A stretch of 64,000 bases of DNA from CAZOZZ01 sp965247425 (lineage in GTDB: Bacteria > Acidobacteriota > Terriglobia > 20CM-2-55-15). Shown piece after piece: positions 27,016 to 35,568 of the stretch; position 1 is the stretch's first letter, and each line of letters starts with the position of its first letter. The notes beneath the pieces were generated by a model. The model was not told the origin of the DNA. It was given only the letters and a program-made list of their open reading frames with translations, and did not search any database. The position numbers and the translations under genes were made by a program. Location of the stretch: NCBI GenBank assembly GCA_965247425.1, contig OZ252023.1, positions 2,294,001 through 2,358,000 of the forward strand, written 5' to 3'.

Positions 27016-27501
27016 TCAGTCCTCGGCCGAAACCTGATCCGGCTTGCCGCGAAACTTGTACTGCAGGCCTGTCAGGAAGTTGCGCAACAACTGGTCCTGA
27101 CATTCCTTGTAGTTTCTATGATCCGTCCTGCGAAAAAGTGCACTCAGTTCCGCGCGGCTTATCGGCATGTCGGTCAGGGACATGACCTCAAGCATGTCGG
27201 CTTCCTGGAAACTTAACGCAATCTTGAGCTTCCGAAGAACCACATTGTTGGTCAGGGCAACCGGGGCTACCGGCGCTGCACCGTCGCGCTTCCCCCGACG
27301 ATCGGTGATCAAACCGTCCAGGAACGCCGCAAGATCCTTGCGGCTGAGGGCCTGGAAGCTCGGCTCCTCCTCTTTCTTCATCCAGGCCCTGATCTGGTCA
27401 CCGCCGACCGCACGTCCCCCCAGTTCAAACAGGCCAATGACCCGGCTATCGCTGAAGTCAAAGGCGTAACGGAGGCGGCGAAGAACGTCGTTACAGGTCA
27501 C
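27016..27501 (-). CDS. yehS: DUF1456 (YehS-like) protein
   Basis: The 161-residue protein has the two repeats of the DUF1456 family: NDVLRRLRYAFDFSDSRVI and, 80 residues later, NNVVLRKLKIALSFQEADML. Each is followed by an IRAWMKKEEE or LSALFRRTDHRNYKECQDQL-type segment. Function is unknown; members are small cytosolic proteins. It starts with GTG, overlapping the end of an upstream truncated gene by eight bases, and is followed at once by yaeQ. Confidence 0.8.
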   Translation of the reverse strand: MTCNDVLRRLRYAFDFSDSRVIGLFELGGRAVGGDQIRAWMKKEEEPSFQALSRKDLAAFLDGLITDRRGKRDGAAPVAPVALTNNVVLRKLKIALSFQEADMLEVMSLTDMPISRAELSALFRRTDHRNYKECQDQLLRNFLTGLQYKFRGKPDQVSAED

Positions 27502-27600
27502 CGACCCAGTCTGTCAGAAGCCGGCGCCTTTCGCAAAGCGAAGCGCGGACCGGGTCGTTCAGATCCAGATACCTCAGCAGATCCCTGTATGAGAGTGGCC
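27491..27600 (-). pseudogene. 3' fragment of an unknown gene, truncated at the island border
   Basis: The frame upstream of yehS reads YRDLLRYLDLNDPVRASLCE and onward to a TAA overlapping the yehS start. It has natural protein composition, but its 5' side is replaced by the tRNA-fMet repeat. It was probably the first gene of the yehS-yaeQ operon before integration or deletion removed most of it. Confidence 0.4.
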
Positions 27601-27604
27601 GTGT

Positions 27605-27709
27605 AAAGGTCGGAGGTCAAATCCTTCCCCCGCAATAACAGGCAGCCCATAAGGGAACGATCAAGGTCACCGAAAGGTGGCCTTTTTTGTTGGCCCTTAG
27701 CGGGATGAG
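27605..27709 (+). repeat. Right copy of the tRNA-fMet 3'-end direct repeat (attR-like)
   Basis: It repeats 18607-18713, including the T-arm, acceptor 3' strand and terminator hairpin. One T is missing from the T-loop and no 5' tRNA half is present, so it is not a functional tRNA. From here to 28034 I see no gene. Confidence 0.8.
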
Positions 27710-27927
27710 TTCATCCATCATCTCAGCTTCGCTATGGTTCCCAAATGTCTCCGGCCCTTTTTGGGAACAATCGGGAACAGATTCTGGGTACACGGCCCAC
27801 TCGACCGCCTCCACTGCGGTCGGAGCCTTCTTCCTTCGTCAAGCCCGACACCTGATTAACGCGACAACCGTGGCCCCACTGCAAACCGGCGGCACCCTCC
27901 CCCGGTTTCGACGCGACCCGAGATTCG

Positions 27928-27956
27928 TTGCCTTGCCCAGACCTTTCAACGATAAT
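27928..27956 (+). promoter_or_regulatory. Possible promoter for the DUF885 gene
   Basis: TTGCCT (27928-27933) and GATAAT (27951-27956) with a 17-base spacer lie about 80 bases before the start codon. Confidence 0.4.
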
Positions 27957-28034
27957 ATTCGCGAAATTACACTTCCAGTTGAACAGGTTCAAGCGGACCT
28001 CTTCCATTTCAACGTCTTTTCTAAGGAGGTTGTC

Positions 28035-29822
28035 ATGTCCAATGCGTTTCTTTCTCGATTCTTTCCTGTTGTCTGCCGTACCGTCGTGCTCATCTGTCCC
28101 CTGCTGGTGTCAGGTTGCGGGGGCGAGGATGACTTTTTCCAGCGACGCGAGACGGCAAAATTCGCCGGGCTGGTCGACGAGTATTTCGACGGGTACTTTG
28201 CGGCAAACCCAGTGGTGGCGACGGAAATGGGCATCCACGAGTTCGATGACATGATCGGTCCGGTGGACAGGGACCAGATCTTCGGAGAGCGCCGCCGGCT
28301 GCAGGATACGCTTCAGGCTCTGAAGCGAATCGAAGCGAAGTTCCTCAGCCAGGAGGACAAGTTCGACTATCAGATCCTGGACTACCACGTCCAGAGCAGT
28401 CTGGTAGACACAGACATGATCGGGTACTGGGCGCGGGATCCCGGATACTACGATGAGCTGATCTGCCGAGGAATCGATGCACTGCTGCACAGTTCATTCG
28501 CGCCTCTTGAAACACGCCTGAAATCGATCATCGCACGCGAACAGCAGGTCCCTGCCGTTCTGGAGGGGGCCAGGGACATCATCGAGACCGTTCCACGTGT
28601 CCTGGCCCGAATTGCCGTGGATCAGTTCGAATCCACACTGACCTATTTTCGCGACTACTTGCCCCGTGCGCTGGAAGGCGTCGAGGACCCCGCACTCCTG
28701 GACGAATTCCAAGTTGCCAACGATGCCGTGATTGCAGCCTATGAAGACTACCTGAAGTTTTTGAATGAGGAGGTGCTGGGAGATCCCGACTACCGGTTCC
28801 TCGATTTCTACCTCGGCCGGAAGAACTTCGAAGACAAGTTGCTTTACCAGGAGGCCCTGGAGATGTCTTTCAACGACATGCTCGAGTACGGCCAGATTGA
28901 GCTGGAAGGAAGCCGGGATGCCATGGTACAGGCAGCGAAGGAAATCGACCCAGATAAAGAAGTCCAGGAGATCCTCCGAGAAATGTCCCGCGAGGGTCCG
29001 GCCACCGGGGAGCTCTTTGTCGCCTTCGAAGAGGCCATTGTCAACGCCAGACAGTTCGTGTCGGATCGTGGACTGCTGGCGGTGTTTCCGACCGGGGAGG
29101 GACCGCGGCCGCGGGAGATGGCCTCCTTCTTGTGGCCGTCTTTCCTCGTGTCGTTGGATGTTCCCGGGCTCATGGAACCGGACGGCATCGACGCTTACGT
29201 TCAGCTCAGCGTTCCCAGCAGCGGATCAAACCCGAGTCAGGTCACCGAACACATGGGTTCTTACAATTCGGCCGCGCTGACGCTGATGGCCGCTCATCAA
29301 GGATTCCCCGGCCTCTACGTCCACGCGGTGCGCCGCAGGGAAAGTCCGACGAGAATCCGCCAGATCCTTCAAGCGCCGTCTTTCCAGGAAGGCTGGGCCC
29401 TCTACGCGGAAGGAATGATGGTGGAGGAAGGGTATTCCAATGACGATCCCCGCGTGCAGCTTGAGCGATGGCGTCGTCGCGCGGCTTCGACGGCACGGCT
29501 GGTCGCCGGACTAAACATACACACCCTGAAAATGAGCTTTCAGGAGGCGGTCGAGTTCGTGATGGAGGAAGCCTACCTCGACCGTCCGGCAGCGGAACGC
29601 GAGGTCCGGCTGGCGGTACGAAAACCCCTGAGTGTGGCGTCGGTCCTCAGCCAGCGCGTGATCGTCCAATTGAAGACCGATGCCTTAGCACAGGGGGTTA
29701 CACTGAGGGACTTCCACGAAGGGCTTCTCGCCGATGGCCTGCCACCTGGCATTCGCAGCCTCCGGACCTGGTCGCGACCGGAATTGAGGCCGCCGCGAAC
29801 CCCCGCGAGTTCCAGCAGGTGA
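28035..29822 (+). CDS. DUF885 family lipoprotein with altered metallopeptidase motif
   Basis: The 595-residue protein begins with a lipoprotein signal (hydrophobic core, then LLVSGC), so it is anchored to a membrane outside the cytoplasm. The rest is the helical DUF885 domain seen in predicted zinc-dependent peptidases, with SYNSAALTLMAAHQG and QEGWALYAEGM. The usual HEGxPGHH motif is changed here to HQGFPGLY (residues 421-428): the catalytic Glu is Gln and the second His is Leu. It may therefore be a binding protein and not a peptidase. The start follows AAGGAGG by five bases; the longer open frame upstream is not coding. Confidence 0.8.
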   Translation: MSNAFLSRFFPVVCRTVVLICPLLVSGCGGEDDFFQRRETAKFAGLVDEYFDGYFAANPVVATEMGIHEFDDMIGPVDRDQIFGERRRLQDTLQALKRIEAKFLSQEDKFDYQILDYHVQSSLVDTDMIGYWARDPGYYDELICRGIDALLHSSFAPLETRLKSIIAREQQVPAVLEGARDIIETVPRVLARIAVDQFESTLTYFRDYLPRALEGVEDPALLDEFQVANDAVIAAYEDYLKFLNEEVLGDPDYRFLDFYLGRKNFEDKLLYQEALEMSFNDMLEYGQIELEGSRDAMVQAAKEIDPDKEVQEILREMSREGPATGELFVAFEEAIVNARQFVSDRGLLAVFPTGEGPRPREMASFLWPSFLVSLDVPGLMEPDGIDAYVQLSVPSSGSNPSQVTEHMGSYNSAALTLMAAHQGFPGLYVHAVRRRESPTRIRQILQAPSFQEGWALYAEGMMVEEGYSNDDPRVQLERWRRRAASTARLVAGLNIHTLKMSFQEAVEFVMEEAYLDRPAAEREVRLAVRKPLSVASVLSQRVIVQLKTDALAQGVTLRDFHEGLLADGLPPGIRSLRTWSRPELRPPRTPASSSR

Positions 29823-30000
29823 GACGGACTAACAGGGTTCTGGATTAGGGTCCGTCTGGGGCACTTTCGCCAACCGACAGGTGGCTGTCGGTACTGAGAG
29901 AGGACCTGACAGACAGCCGAAGACACACAGCAAATACCGGCCTTTGTTGTTGATTGTCAGCTGAAACCAGAGCAGAATTCTTATCGGAGGTAAAAGCACG

Positions 30001-30567
30001 ATGCCGAAAATCGCACTCCTTCTGTGTCTGTCGATTTCAGGTGTGACCACGCCCGTGTTCGCGCAGGAGGCCTCCGACGAGGCCCGCTTCAATATGAGGT
30101 CCTTTAACTTGCGCATGTCCGAGAGGATGTTGACAAGCAGGCTGGCAAAGCCCGACGAGGCCTCGCTGGCCATCGCCGCCAACCAGCTCTGGGAGTTCGA
30201 GCAGGACATTGAAGTATTTCAAGAACAGGGCCGGGACATTTCGACGTTTCTGTTCCTCGAGGAGTGGGACGCCTCACACCAACGTGCAATCGCCGGCGGG
30301 GCCGGAAAACTCGAAGAGGTCGCCGATGAGCTCATCGCCTACCTTGATGGACGAATGGGCGATGTCGATGCGTCGCAGGAACCCGCCGGCAGCCTCCCGA
30401 CCCTCCTGGGGCAACTGTCGAGAACAGTACGCCGGATCCTGCCCAGGCTCGAAAGGGTCGTGTTAACCGCGAAGCAGAACCTGATTGACGTCAGGATGCA
30501 GGGGGAAATCCTGGAGGAGTTCGCGACCGTCAAGCGCCTGTGCCGGTTGTTAAACGAGACTAACTAG
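30001..30567 (+). CDS. Exported hypothetical protein (188 residues)
   Basis: No family is recognised. A signal peptide (MPKIALLLCLSISGVTTPVFA, then QEA) is clear, and the mature part is helical with repeated acidic/hydrophobic stretches (ANQLWEFEQDIEVFQEQ and TVRRILPRLERVVLTAKQNL). A ribosome-binding site (CGGAGG) precedes the ATG. It lies 178 bases after the DUF885 lipoprotein gene on the same strand and may share its transcript. Confidence 0.65.
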   Translation: MPKIALLLCLSISGVTTPVFAQEASDEARFNMRSFNLRMSERMLTSRLAKPDEASLAIAANQLWEFEQDIEVFQEQGRDISTFLFLEEWDASHQRAIAGGAGKLEEVADELIAYLDGRMGDVDASQEPAGSLPTLLGQLSRTVRRILPRLERVVLTAKQNLIDVRMQGEILEEFATVKRLCRLLNETN

Positions 30568-30649
30568 CCCCTTTTCTGCCTGCGATCGTAGCGAGTCGGA
30601 GGGAATCTCCGCATCGTTAGTACGGTCGTGCGTGAACGGACCGAGCGGC

Positions 30650-30840
30650 GCCCCGACACGACTCAACGGCGAGTCGTCCAGGAAAGCGTGTCGGGGTGGC
30701 CGTCCCTGGCCACCCGCCCGTCAGGACGCCAAGCCCGCCCCCCGCGAGTCCAGATCGAAGAGCATTTTTCATCAATTTCGTCATCCCCGCGGGCGCCCAC
30801 GGAGGGACGCCCCGACACTCTCGATTGTGAGGTCGCGCAG
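30650..30840. repeat. Dispersed hairpin repeat region, copy 2
   Basis: The 394-base gap between two exported-protein genes is rich in inverted repeats. CCCCGACAC at 30653 faces GTGTCGGGG at 30687, and a hairpin GGGTGGCC / GGCCACCC with loop GTCCCT is at about 30694-30714. A third CCCCGACAC is at about 30810. The GTCCCT hairpin matches the one at 16304 with a compensated pair change. No gene is seen here. Confidence 0.5.
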
Positions 30841-30961
30841 TTGAGCATCGAGGGGGAAGTCTAACCACCGGTGGCGCCAAGGCAAACTTTAAACTAATCT
30901 CTACACTGGCCCGCAACGGGTCGTTGATCGGAATTTAAACAAAGAACAAGGGAGACGCCTC

Positions 30962-31651
30962 GTGACTTACAGACACATCGTTCTTGCCGCAATCGCGGCC
31001 ATCGCTTTCGGGTCAGCCGCCGTTTCAGCCCAGGGGCAGGAATCGCAGCCGCTCGGTTTCTTTGTCACCAGCACCACGCATAGTGGCAATCTCGGCGGCC
31101 TCGCTGGAGCCGATGCCGAGTGCCAGCGTCTGGCGGCCGCCGTCGGCGCCGGCAATCGCACATGGCGCGCTTATCTCAGCACCCAGGGCGGCCGGGGAAC
31201 CGTGCCGTCCGTCAACGCACGGGACCGCATCGGCAACGGCCCCTGGTACAACGCCAACGGGATCATGATAGCGGGCAGCCTCGCGGATCTGCATGGCGAC
31301 CTTCAACGTGGCTCCAACCTCATCAATGTGAACACTGCTGTAACGGAATCCGGCGAGCGTGTGAACGGGTTCGGCCGTGCCGAGGGTACCCCGCAGGAAC
31401 ACGACATCCTTACGGGATCGGATTCGCATGGTCGGGCATTTCCGGCAGGGATGTCCAACCGAACCCCCGACCGCACTTGCAACAACTGGACTTCCGACAG
31501 CCCCGATGCCTATGGCATGATCGGCCACCACGACCTTATGAGCGGCTGGAATACATCGTGGAATTCATCGCACTCGACGGCGGGATGCAGCCTGTCGGCG
31601 TTCAACGATACGGGCGGCGCTGGACGATTTTATTGCTTCGCCGCTAACTGA
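30962..31651 (+). CDS. Exported lectin-like protein
   Basis: The 229-residue secreted protein starts at a GTG with GGGAG nearby and has a signal peptide ending SAAVSAQ. The mature sequence has the pattern GNLGGLAGADAECQRLAAAV, followed later by CNNWTSDSPD and a terminal GRFYCFAAN. This layout, with spaced cysteines, is shared by bacterial proteins related to the endostatin/collagen NC10 and DUF1554-type C-lectin-like folds. Ligand and function are unknown; cell-surface binding is a guess. Confidence 0.65.
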   Translation: MTYRHIVLAAIAAIAFGSAAVSAQGQESQPLGFFVTSTTHSGNLGGLAGADAECQRLAAAVGAGNRTWRAYLSTQGGRGTVPSVNARDRIGNGPWYNANGIMIAGSLADLHGDLQRGSNLINVNTAVTESGERVNGFGRAEGTPQEHDILTGSDSHGRAFPAGMSNRTPDRTCNNWTSDSPDAYGMIGHHDLMSGWNTSWNSSHSTAGCSLSAFNDTGGAGRFYCFAAN

Positions 31652-31929
31652 CACAGAGAGAATGGAGTGTTAAAGGGGTAGAACTGGGCGCTGCCCCTGA
31701 TTTCCTTTGAGTGACGGTAATGAACATGTGCTGATGCGCAGCTACAGGGAAGTCTGCCGCAAAAAAGATTCGCCCCCCCAAGGGCGCCGCTCATGAAACT
31801 GGTTTGCTGATTTTCGATGTGTTCCTGCGGAACATTCGCAAAATAGAGTTTTAGCCACGGGTGGGCTTTGACGCTTTACATCCGTTAAGGGGTTCACATC
31901 TCGGACCGGAGGCTCTTCGGCGTCGTCGG

Positions 31930-32150
31930 AATCTCCTCACTGCATGGGGTAGTGGGTGATGGACGTCTCGTCGGTGCCGTCGGCGGCGACAGTAAAGATC
32001 GTTCATCGACCCGCTCTCCGGGCCTGAAAGACGATTCGAGTCCCGTCCGGGGACCACGACGGAGTGGAACCGTTCACGTCAATATCGGTGAACTGGATCC
32101 ATGAGTGGGTGTGTGGCATGCTGGTGCTGGCCCGAGTAATTCGATGTCGC
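31930..32150 (-). pseudogene. TolB/PD40-type beta-propeller remnant with frameshift
   Basis: On the minus strand one frame reads TPSWSPDGTRIVFQARRAGR and then, after a frameshift, IFTVAADGTDETSITHYP. That is one blade-and-a-half of a PD40 (SPDG) propeller. No start or longer domain is present. The rest of the 31652-32256 gap holds nothing I recognise. Confidence 0.5.
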
Positions 32151-32256
32151 AAGCGAACACTTCGGATTGAGTCAAAACTGGACGTATTCGACGCGTCACA
32201 CTTGGCAATTGCCGGCAAGAATGTCCCGTTCAGTTGAACTTCCGAGGAGATACGAT

Positions 32257-32727
32257 ATGTCGAAGCCTGTCGTCATCCTGGTTTTGCTTTTCATAGCTCT
32301 CGTCGTGCTTGACATCATCATTGCCAGCGTTCCAATTGTCGAAAGCCGAGTGGAGGACCTCACGGCTCTGCAGGAAAAGGAACTTGAAACGTACCTTGCT
32401 GCCCGGCAACTGCTTACGACACTTGGAACTCTCTCAATCGGAGCGATGGGAGGGTTTATTATCAACCGCTACAAGAACGCACCACTACCAAACAGTCAGA
32501 TTCAGAGAGCCGTAATCAGTTGGACCTGCTCAGGTGCCTCCATCTATTTGGGGCAGGTGTCTCATGACAAAGTTCTATGGATGCTCGGAGCCGGATTTTT
32601 CAGGCTTTCGAGTTGGCAAGTCGCGTGGCCGGCGAAGGGCCAGTTCTATCTCTTTGTCTTGTCCATATTCTTTCTTGCGGACTTCATCTACCGAGGTCTG
32701 ATGAAAGAGCAATCCGACCCGAATTAA
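32257..32727 (+). CDS. Hypothetical membrane protein (156 residues)
   Basis: The frame has a GAGGAG site ahead of the ATG at 32257 and about four hydrophobic segments (residues 4-24, 51-66, a central one near 85-100, and 128-146). I do not recognise a family. It is followed 13 bases later by the gene for an exported protein, so the pair probably forms an operon. Confidence 0.6.
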   Translation: MSKPVVILVLLFIALVVLDIIIASVPIVESRVEDLTALQEKELETYLAARQLLTTLGTLSIGAMGGFIINRYKNAPLPNSQIQRAVISWTCSGASIYLGQVSHDKVLWMLGAGFFRLSSWQVAWPAKGQFYLFVLSIFFLADFIYRGLMKEQSDPN

Positions 32728-32740
32728 GAAGGAGGATCGC

Positions 32741-33484
32741 GTGACTCCCGAATCTCGTCGTAAGCGTCTCTGCTATTTTCTTCTGATCCCTTACTTGATT
32801 GGTGGCCTGGGTGCCCTTGAAGCCGTGGCCCAGCGTTCTTCGGGTCCGATTAATTTGGTAGCCACCCTTAACGTTTCACTCCTCGAATGGCAAGGCAGGA
32901 CGGGGATTCGGGTGGAGGACGAGGCAGCATCAAGCGTTGTCGGTCAGTTTCTGGAGGAATCTCGAAACCTTCAGGACCTGTTTGGGAAGCAGGAATTGAG
33001 TCCGGGGCAGCAAACTGTCCTTGTGAGAGGCCTGGTGTTTGAGTATCTCTACGAACTGATGAGGGGATCTGAACCCATCGCGCTACTAGCAGTTAACGCT
33101 GGAGCTTATCCGAACGAGATCATCAGAGCATCCCTATATCCGATTCCGGTGTGGCGGCATCCTCCAATGCAGGGAACCAGAATCGTGAACCTCGAAATGG
33201 TCGACGCCCGAGCCGTGATGGATGTGCTAAGAAAGTTATGGGGCGACGTGTGGGGGTACCTGAACCAAGGGACCGGCTACGCGACCATTGCCTCCCAGTT
33301 GGTCGCCTCCAACATCTTTATTGATGAAAAATTCAAGGGCGAAACAGATCGTAGCTTTGTACTGACCGAGGGTCGGTACAAAGTTCGTGTAGAGTCGCGC
33401 CAGGGTGGAATCTGCGAGAGGGATTTGACGATTCGACAGAGCCGAACAGAAGCAATAAAGTGCAGGGAGGAGGACTTCAGATGA
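32741..33484 (+). CDS. Exported hypothetical protein with PEGA-like end
   Basis: The 247-residue protein starts at GTG with AAGGAGG seven bases upstream and has an N-terminal signal/anchor (YFLLIPYLIGGLGALEAVAQ). The last 60 residues (NIFIDEKFKGETDRSFVLTE, then GRYKVRVESRQGG) resemble a PEGA-type surface domain in its G-x-T-P/L-G-x-Y pattern. The middle region is not recognised. Coupled to the membrane protein gene before it. Confidence 0.55.
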   Translation: MTPESRRKRLCYFLLIPYLIGGLGALEAVAQRSSGPINLVATLNVSLLEWQGRTGIRVEDEAASSVVGQFLEESRNLQDLFGKQELSPGQQTVLVRGLVFEYLYELMRGSEPIALLAVNAGAYPNEIIRASLYPIPVWRHPPMQGTRIVNLEMVDARAVMDVLRKLWGDVWGYLNQGTGYATIASQLVASNIFIDEKFKGETDRSFVLTEGRYKVRVESRQGGICERDLTIRQSRTEAIKCREEDFR

Positions 33485-33541
33485 AATAGTCTGGAGTCAT
33501 TCGGCACGCTGATTTCAGATTGTTCATGAAGGAAAAAAACA

Positions 33542-34243
33542 ATGAAACAACGTCGATATCTCCATTTGATTGTTCCAGCGCTTTTGCTCCCCGCGCTTCT
33601 TGTTCCGGCAGCTCAGCGGCCCGAGCGGGAGATCCGATTTGGCCGAGCCATCGAGCAATTTCTGGAACAGGACAAAACCAGCCCTCCGCCTGAGGAAGCG
33701 ATTCTCTTCATCGGAAGTAGCATCTTTCGACAGTGGACGGACCTTCGAGAACAGATGTCACCGTTGCCAGTGTTCAACCGGGCATTTGGCGGCTCGCGGA
33801 CATGGGAAGTACTCCACTATGTGCACAGGATCGTGTTGCCCTACAAGCCAAGAATCATCGTCTACTACTGTGGCAGCAATGACGTGAATGCGGGCGCCGA
33901 CGCCAGGGAAATTTACGACAACTTTCGTGCCTTCTCCGAGAGCGTTGCCAACGAACTGCCGACCACCCGGACCTTCTTCGTCTCGATCAACCGCGCGCCA
34001 CAGAAGAGGGATAGCTGGGATGTGGTCGACGAGGCCAATTCACTGATTCGGGAATACTCCGAAAAGAACCCGAAGCTCGGTTATATCGACGTAAACACGG
34101 TGCTGTTCGATTCCGCGGGAAATCCTCGGATCGAGCTTTACCGTGATGACTTGCTGCACTTCCATCCGCCTGCCTACGTCGAATTTGCGAAAGTCGTTCG
34201 GCCAGTGATAGAGAAGGTGTGGAACGAGGGGCCTCAGCGGTAG
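33542..34243 (+). CDS. SGNH/GDSL-family hydrolase, exported
   Basis: The 233-residue protein is a lipase/esterase-fold enzyme that would remove acyl groups from a polysaccharide, lipid or other ester. After a signal peptide the four SGNH blocks are visible: FIGSSIF (nucleophile Ser about 60), FNRAFGGS (Gly), YYCGSND (Asn) and DLLHFHPPAY near the end (Asp and His). The substrate is unknown. A start with a purine-rich leader (GAAGGAAAAAAAC) fits. It is one of a run of envelope-directed genes here. Confidence 0.78.
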   Translation: MKQRRYLHLIVPALLLPALLVPAAQRPEREIRFGRAIEQFLEQDKTSPPPEEAILFIGSSIFRQWTDLREQMSPLPVFNRAFGGSRTWEVLHYVHRIVLPYKPRIIVYYCGSNDVNAGADAREIYDNFRAFSESVANELPTTRTFFVSINRAPQKRDSWDVVDEANSLIREYSEKNPKLGYIDVNTVLFDSAGNPRIELYRDDLLHFHPPAYVEFAKVVRPVIEKVWNEGPQR

Positions 34244-34316
34244 ATTGGGGGAAGAGCCCTCAATACCCTGATTCGTTCTCCAACGTCCACAACATCCATG
34301 ATCCAGGAGACCGTCC

Positions 34317-34799
34317 ATGACATCCCAGACAATCCCGACCGCCCATAAGTTCACCCGTGCCGCTTTCGTCACGGTGCTGTTCGCCGCCACTCTGGCCCTC
34401 GGAGCCGACGTGGTTCAGGCTCAGGGTGCCCGCTTCCTTCACCAACCCGACGTCAACGCGACTCACGTGACATTCGTGCACGCCAACGATATCTGGCTGG
34501 TTGGCCGAAGCGGCGGAAGCGCGATCCGCCTGACGAGCTCGGAGGGCGCAGAGACCGACCCTCACTTCAGTCCCGACGGGCAATGGATCGCATTCAGTGG
34601 GCAGTACGGAGGAAATACCGACGTCTATGTGATTCCGGCGATGGGCGGGCAACCCGAAAGACTGACGTGGCATCCCGGTGAGGACGCGGTTCAGGGATGG
34701 ACGCCGGATGGGGACGTCCTCTTCCGGTCGGGCCGGGAAGCGCACCCGACCCAGCTCTGGAAATTCTTTACCGTGCCCCTCACCGGCGGATTGCCCTAA
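34317..34799 (+). pseudogene. Tricorn-type peptidase, N-terminal fragment only
   Basis: The frame encodes a signal peptide and the start of the first beta-propeller of an exported S41/tricorn-like peptidase: RFLHQPDVNATHVTFVHANDI, HFSPDGQWIAFSGQYGGNTD, VYVIPAMGGQPERLTWHPGE. It stops at residue 160, whereas intact homologues have over 1000 residues including PDZ and protease domains. After the stop the homology does not resume in another frame that I can see, so most of the gene is deleted. Confidence 0.7.
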
Positions 34800-35010
34800 T
34801 CGATAGTGAGCCGCTGTCCGAATTCCCCCCCGTACCCCGTCCGAAAATCACACTCCAGGGCACTAGTTTATTGGTACCCAGGGGGTCTATCTCCAACGCA
34901 CTCACCAGTTCAGTTGGGATATGTGCCCAAAGGGGTCGAAAGTGGTCCGTTGGGCCGTCCGTTTCGCACGTCCTTGTCTTGTCTATCGGTCCTATTAGAT
35001 TTTGGTGGTG

Positions 35011-35039
35011 TTGACAACCTGGAATGTTGAGCGTAGCTT
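35011..35039 (+). promoter_or_regulatory. Possible promoter before the ardA-like gene
   Basis: A perfect TTGACA (35011-35016) is 17 bases from TAGCTT (35034-35039). A hairpin GGCCCGC / GCGGGCC (35065-35096) lies in the resulting leader. The gap from 34800 holds nothing else I recognise. Confidence 0.4.
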
Positions 35040-35116
35040 ACCCAACATGACGTAAACGAAGAACGGCCCGCCACCTCCTGCAAGAGACAGCGGGCCAGCC
35101 ATCAATTAACCACACC

Positions 35117-35143
35117 TAACCCATAGGAGAGAGCAACCAATGA
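35117..35143 (+). repeat. 27-base leader repeat, copy 1 (copy 2 at 35339-35365)
   Basis: The sequence from taacccataggagagagc to the start codon plus one base (ccaatga) occurs identically ahead of two consecutive small genes. It contains the ribosome-binding site AGGAGAG. Confidence 0.75.
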
Positions 35144-35325
35144 CAGCCACCAGTTTAACAGATACCTCACCTAGAATCTACGTTGCCTGCCTCGCATCGT
35201 ACAACAACGCCAAACTTCACGGGACGTGGATTGATGCTGACCAAGATGCGGACAGCATTGGAGACGAAATCAAGCACATGTTGGCACAGTCTCCCGACCG
35301 AGCCTCCGTCTTCCGTTCCTGCTAA
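35140..35325 (+). pseudogene. ArdA-like antirestriction protein, truncated
   Basis: The 61-residue product matches the start of ArdA proteins: PRIYVACLASYNNAKLHG, then WIDADQDADSIGDEIKHML. ArdA mimics B-form DNA to block type I restriction enzymes on conjugative elements. After the phrase LAQSP the expected acidic core is missing and the frame ends, so only the N-terminal fifth remains. It is probably debris of a plasmid or integrative element. Confidence 0.65.
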
Positions 35326-35361
35326 CCCAACAAAACCATAACCCATAGGAGAGAGCAACCA

Positions 35362-35523
35362 ATGAGTTTGTACATTAAAGAAAATCTCATCAACCGTGAC
35401 GAAAATTATCAATTTGAGGAATCGGACGTTTATGACACTGGCCTAGACACTAAAGGCGATGATTTCGCTACTCTAAATTGGCCCACTTTTGATCGTTTGA
35501 TTTGGCCCACCCCTGACGACTGA
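35362..35523 (+). pseudogene. Small gene with ardA-type leader, truncated by IS21
   Basis: The frame begins MSLYIKENLINRDENYQFEE and keeps an acidic character for about 39 codons. It then enters the left end of the second IS21 element at 35479 and stops inside it. It has the same 27-base leader as the ardA-like gene. I do not recognise the family; linkage suggests another antirestriction or plasmid gene. Confidence 0.5.
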
Positions 35524-35568
35524 ACCGGAGAGGCTGTTCCGAACAAAGAGTCGGAATGGAGGGACCCG

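Noticed and set aside
27605..27637. Second tRNA-Met gene
   Set aside because: Only the 3' third is present and one T-loop base is missing, so it cannot fold; it is the right copy of the island repeat.
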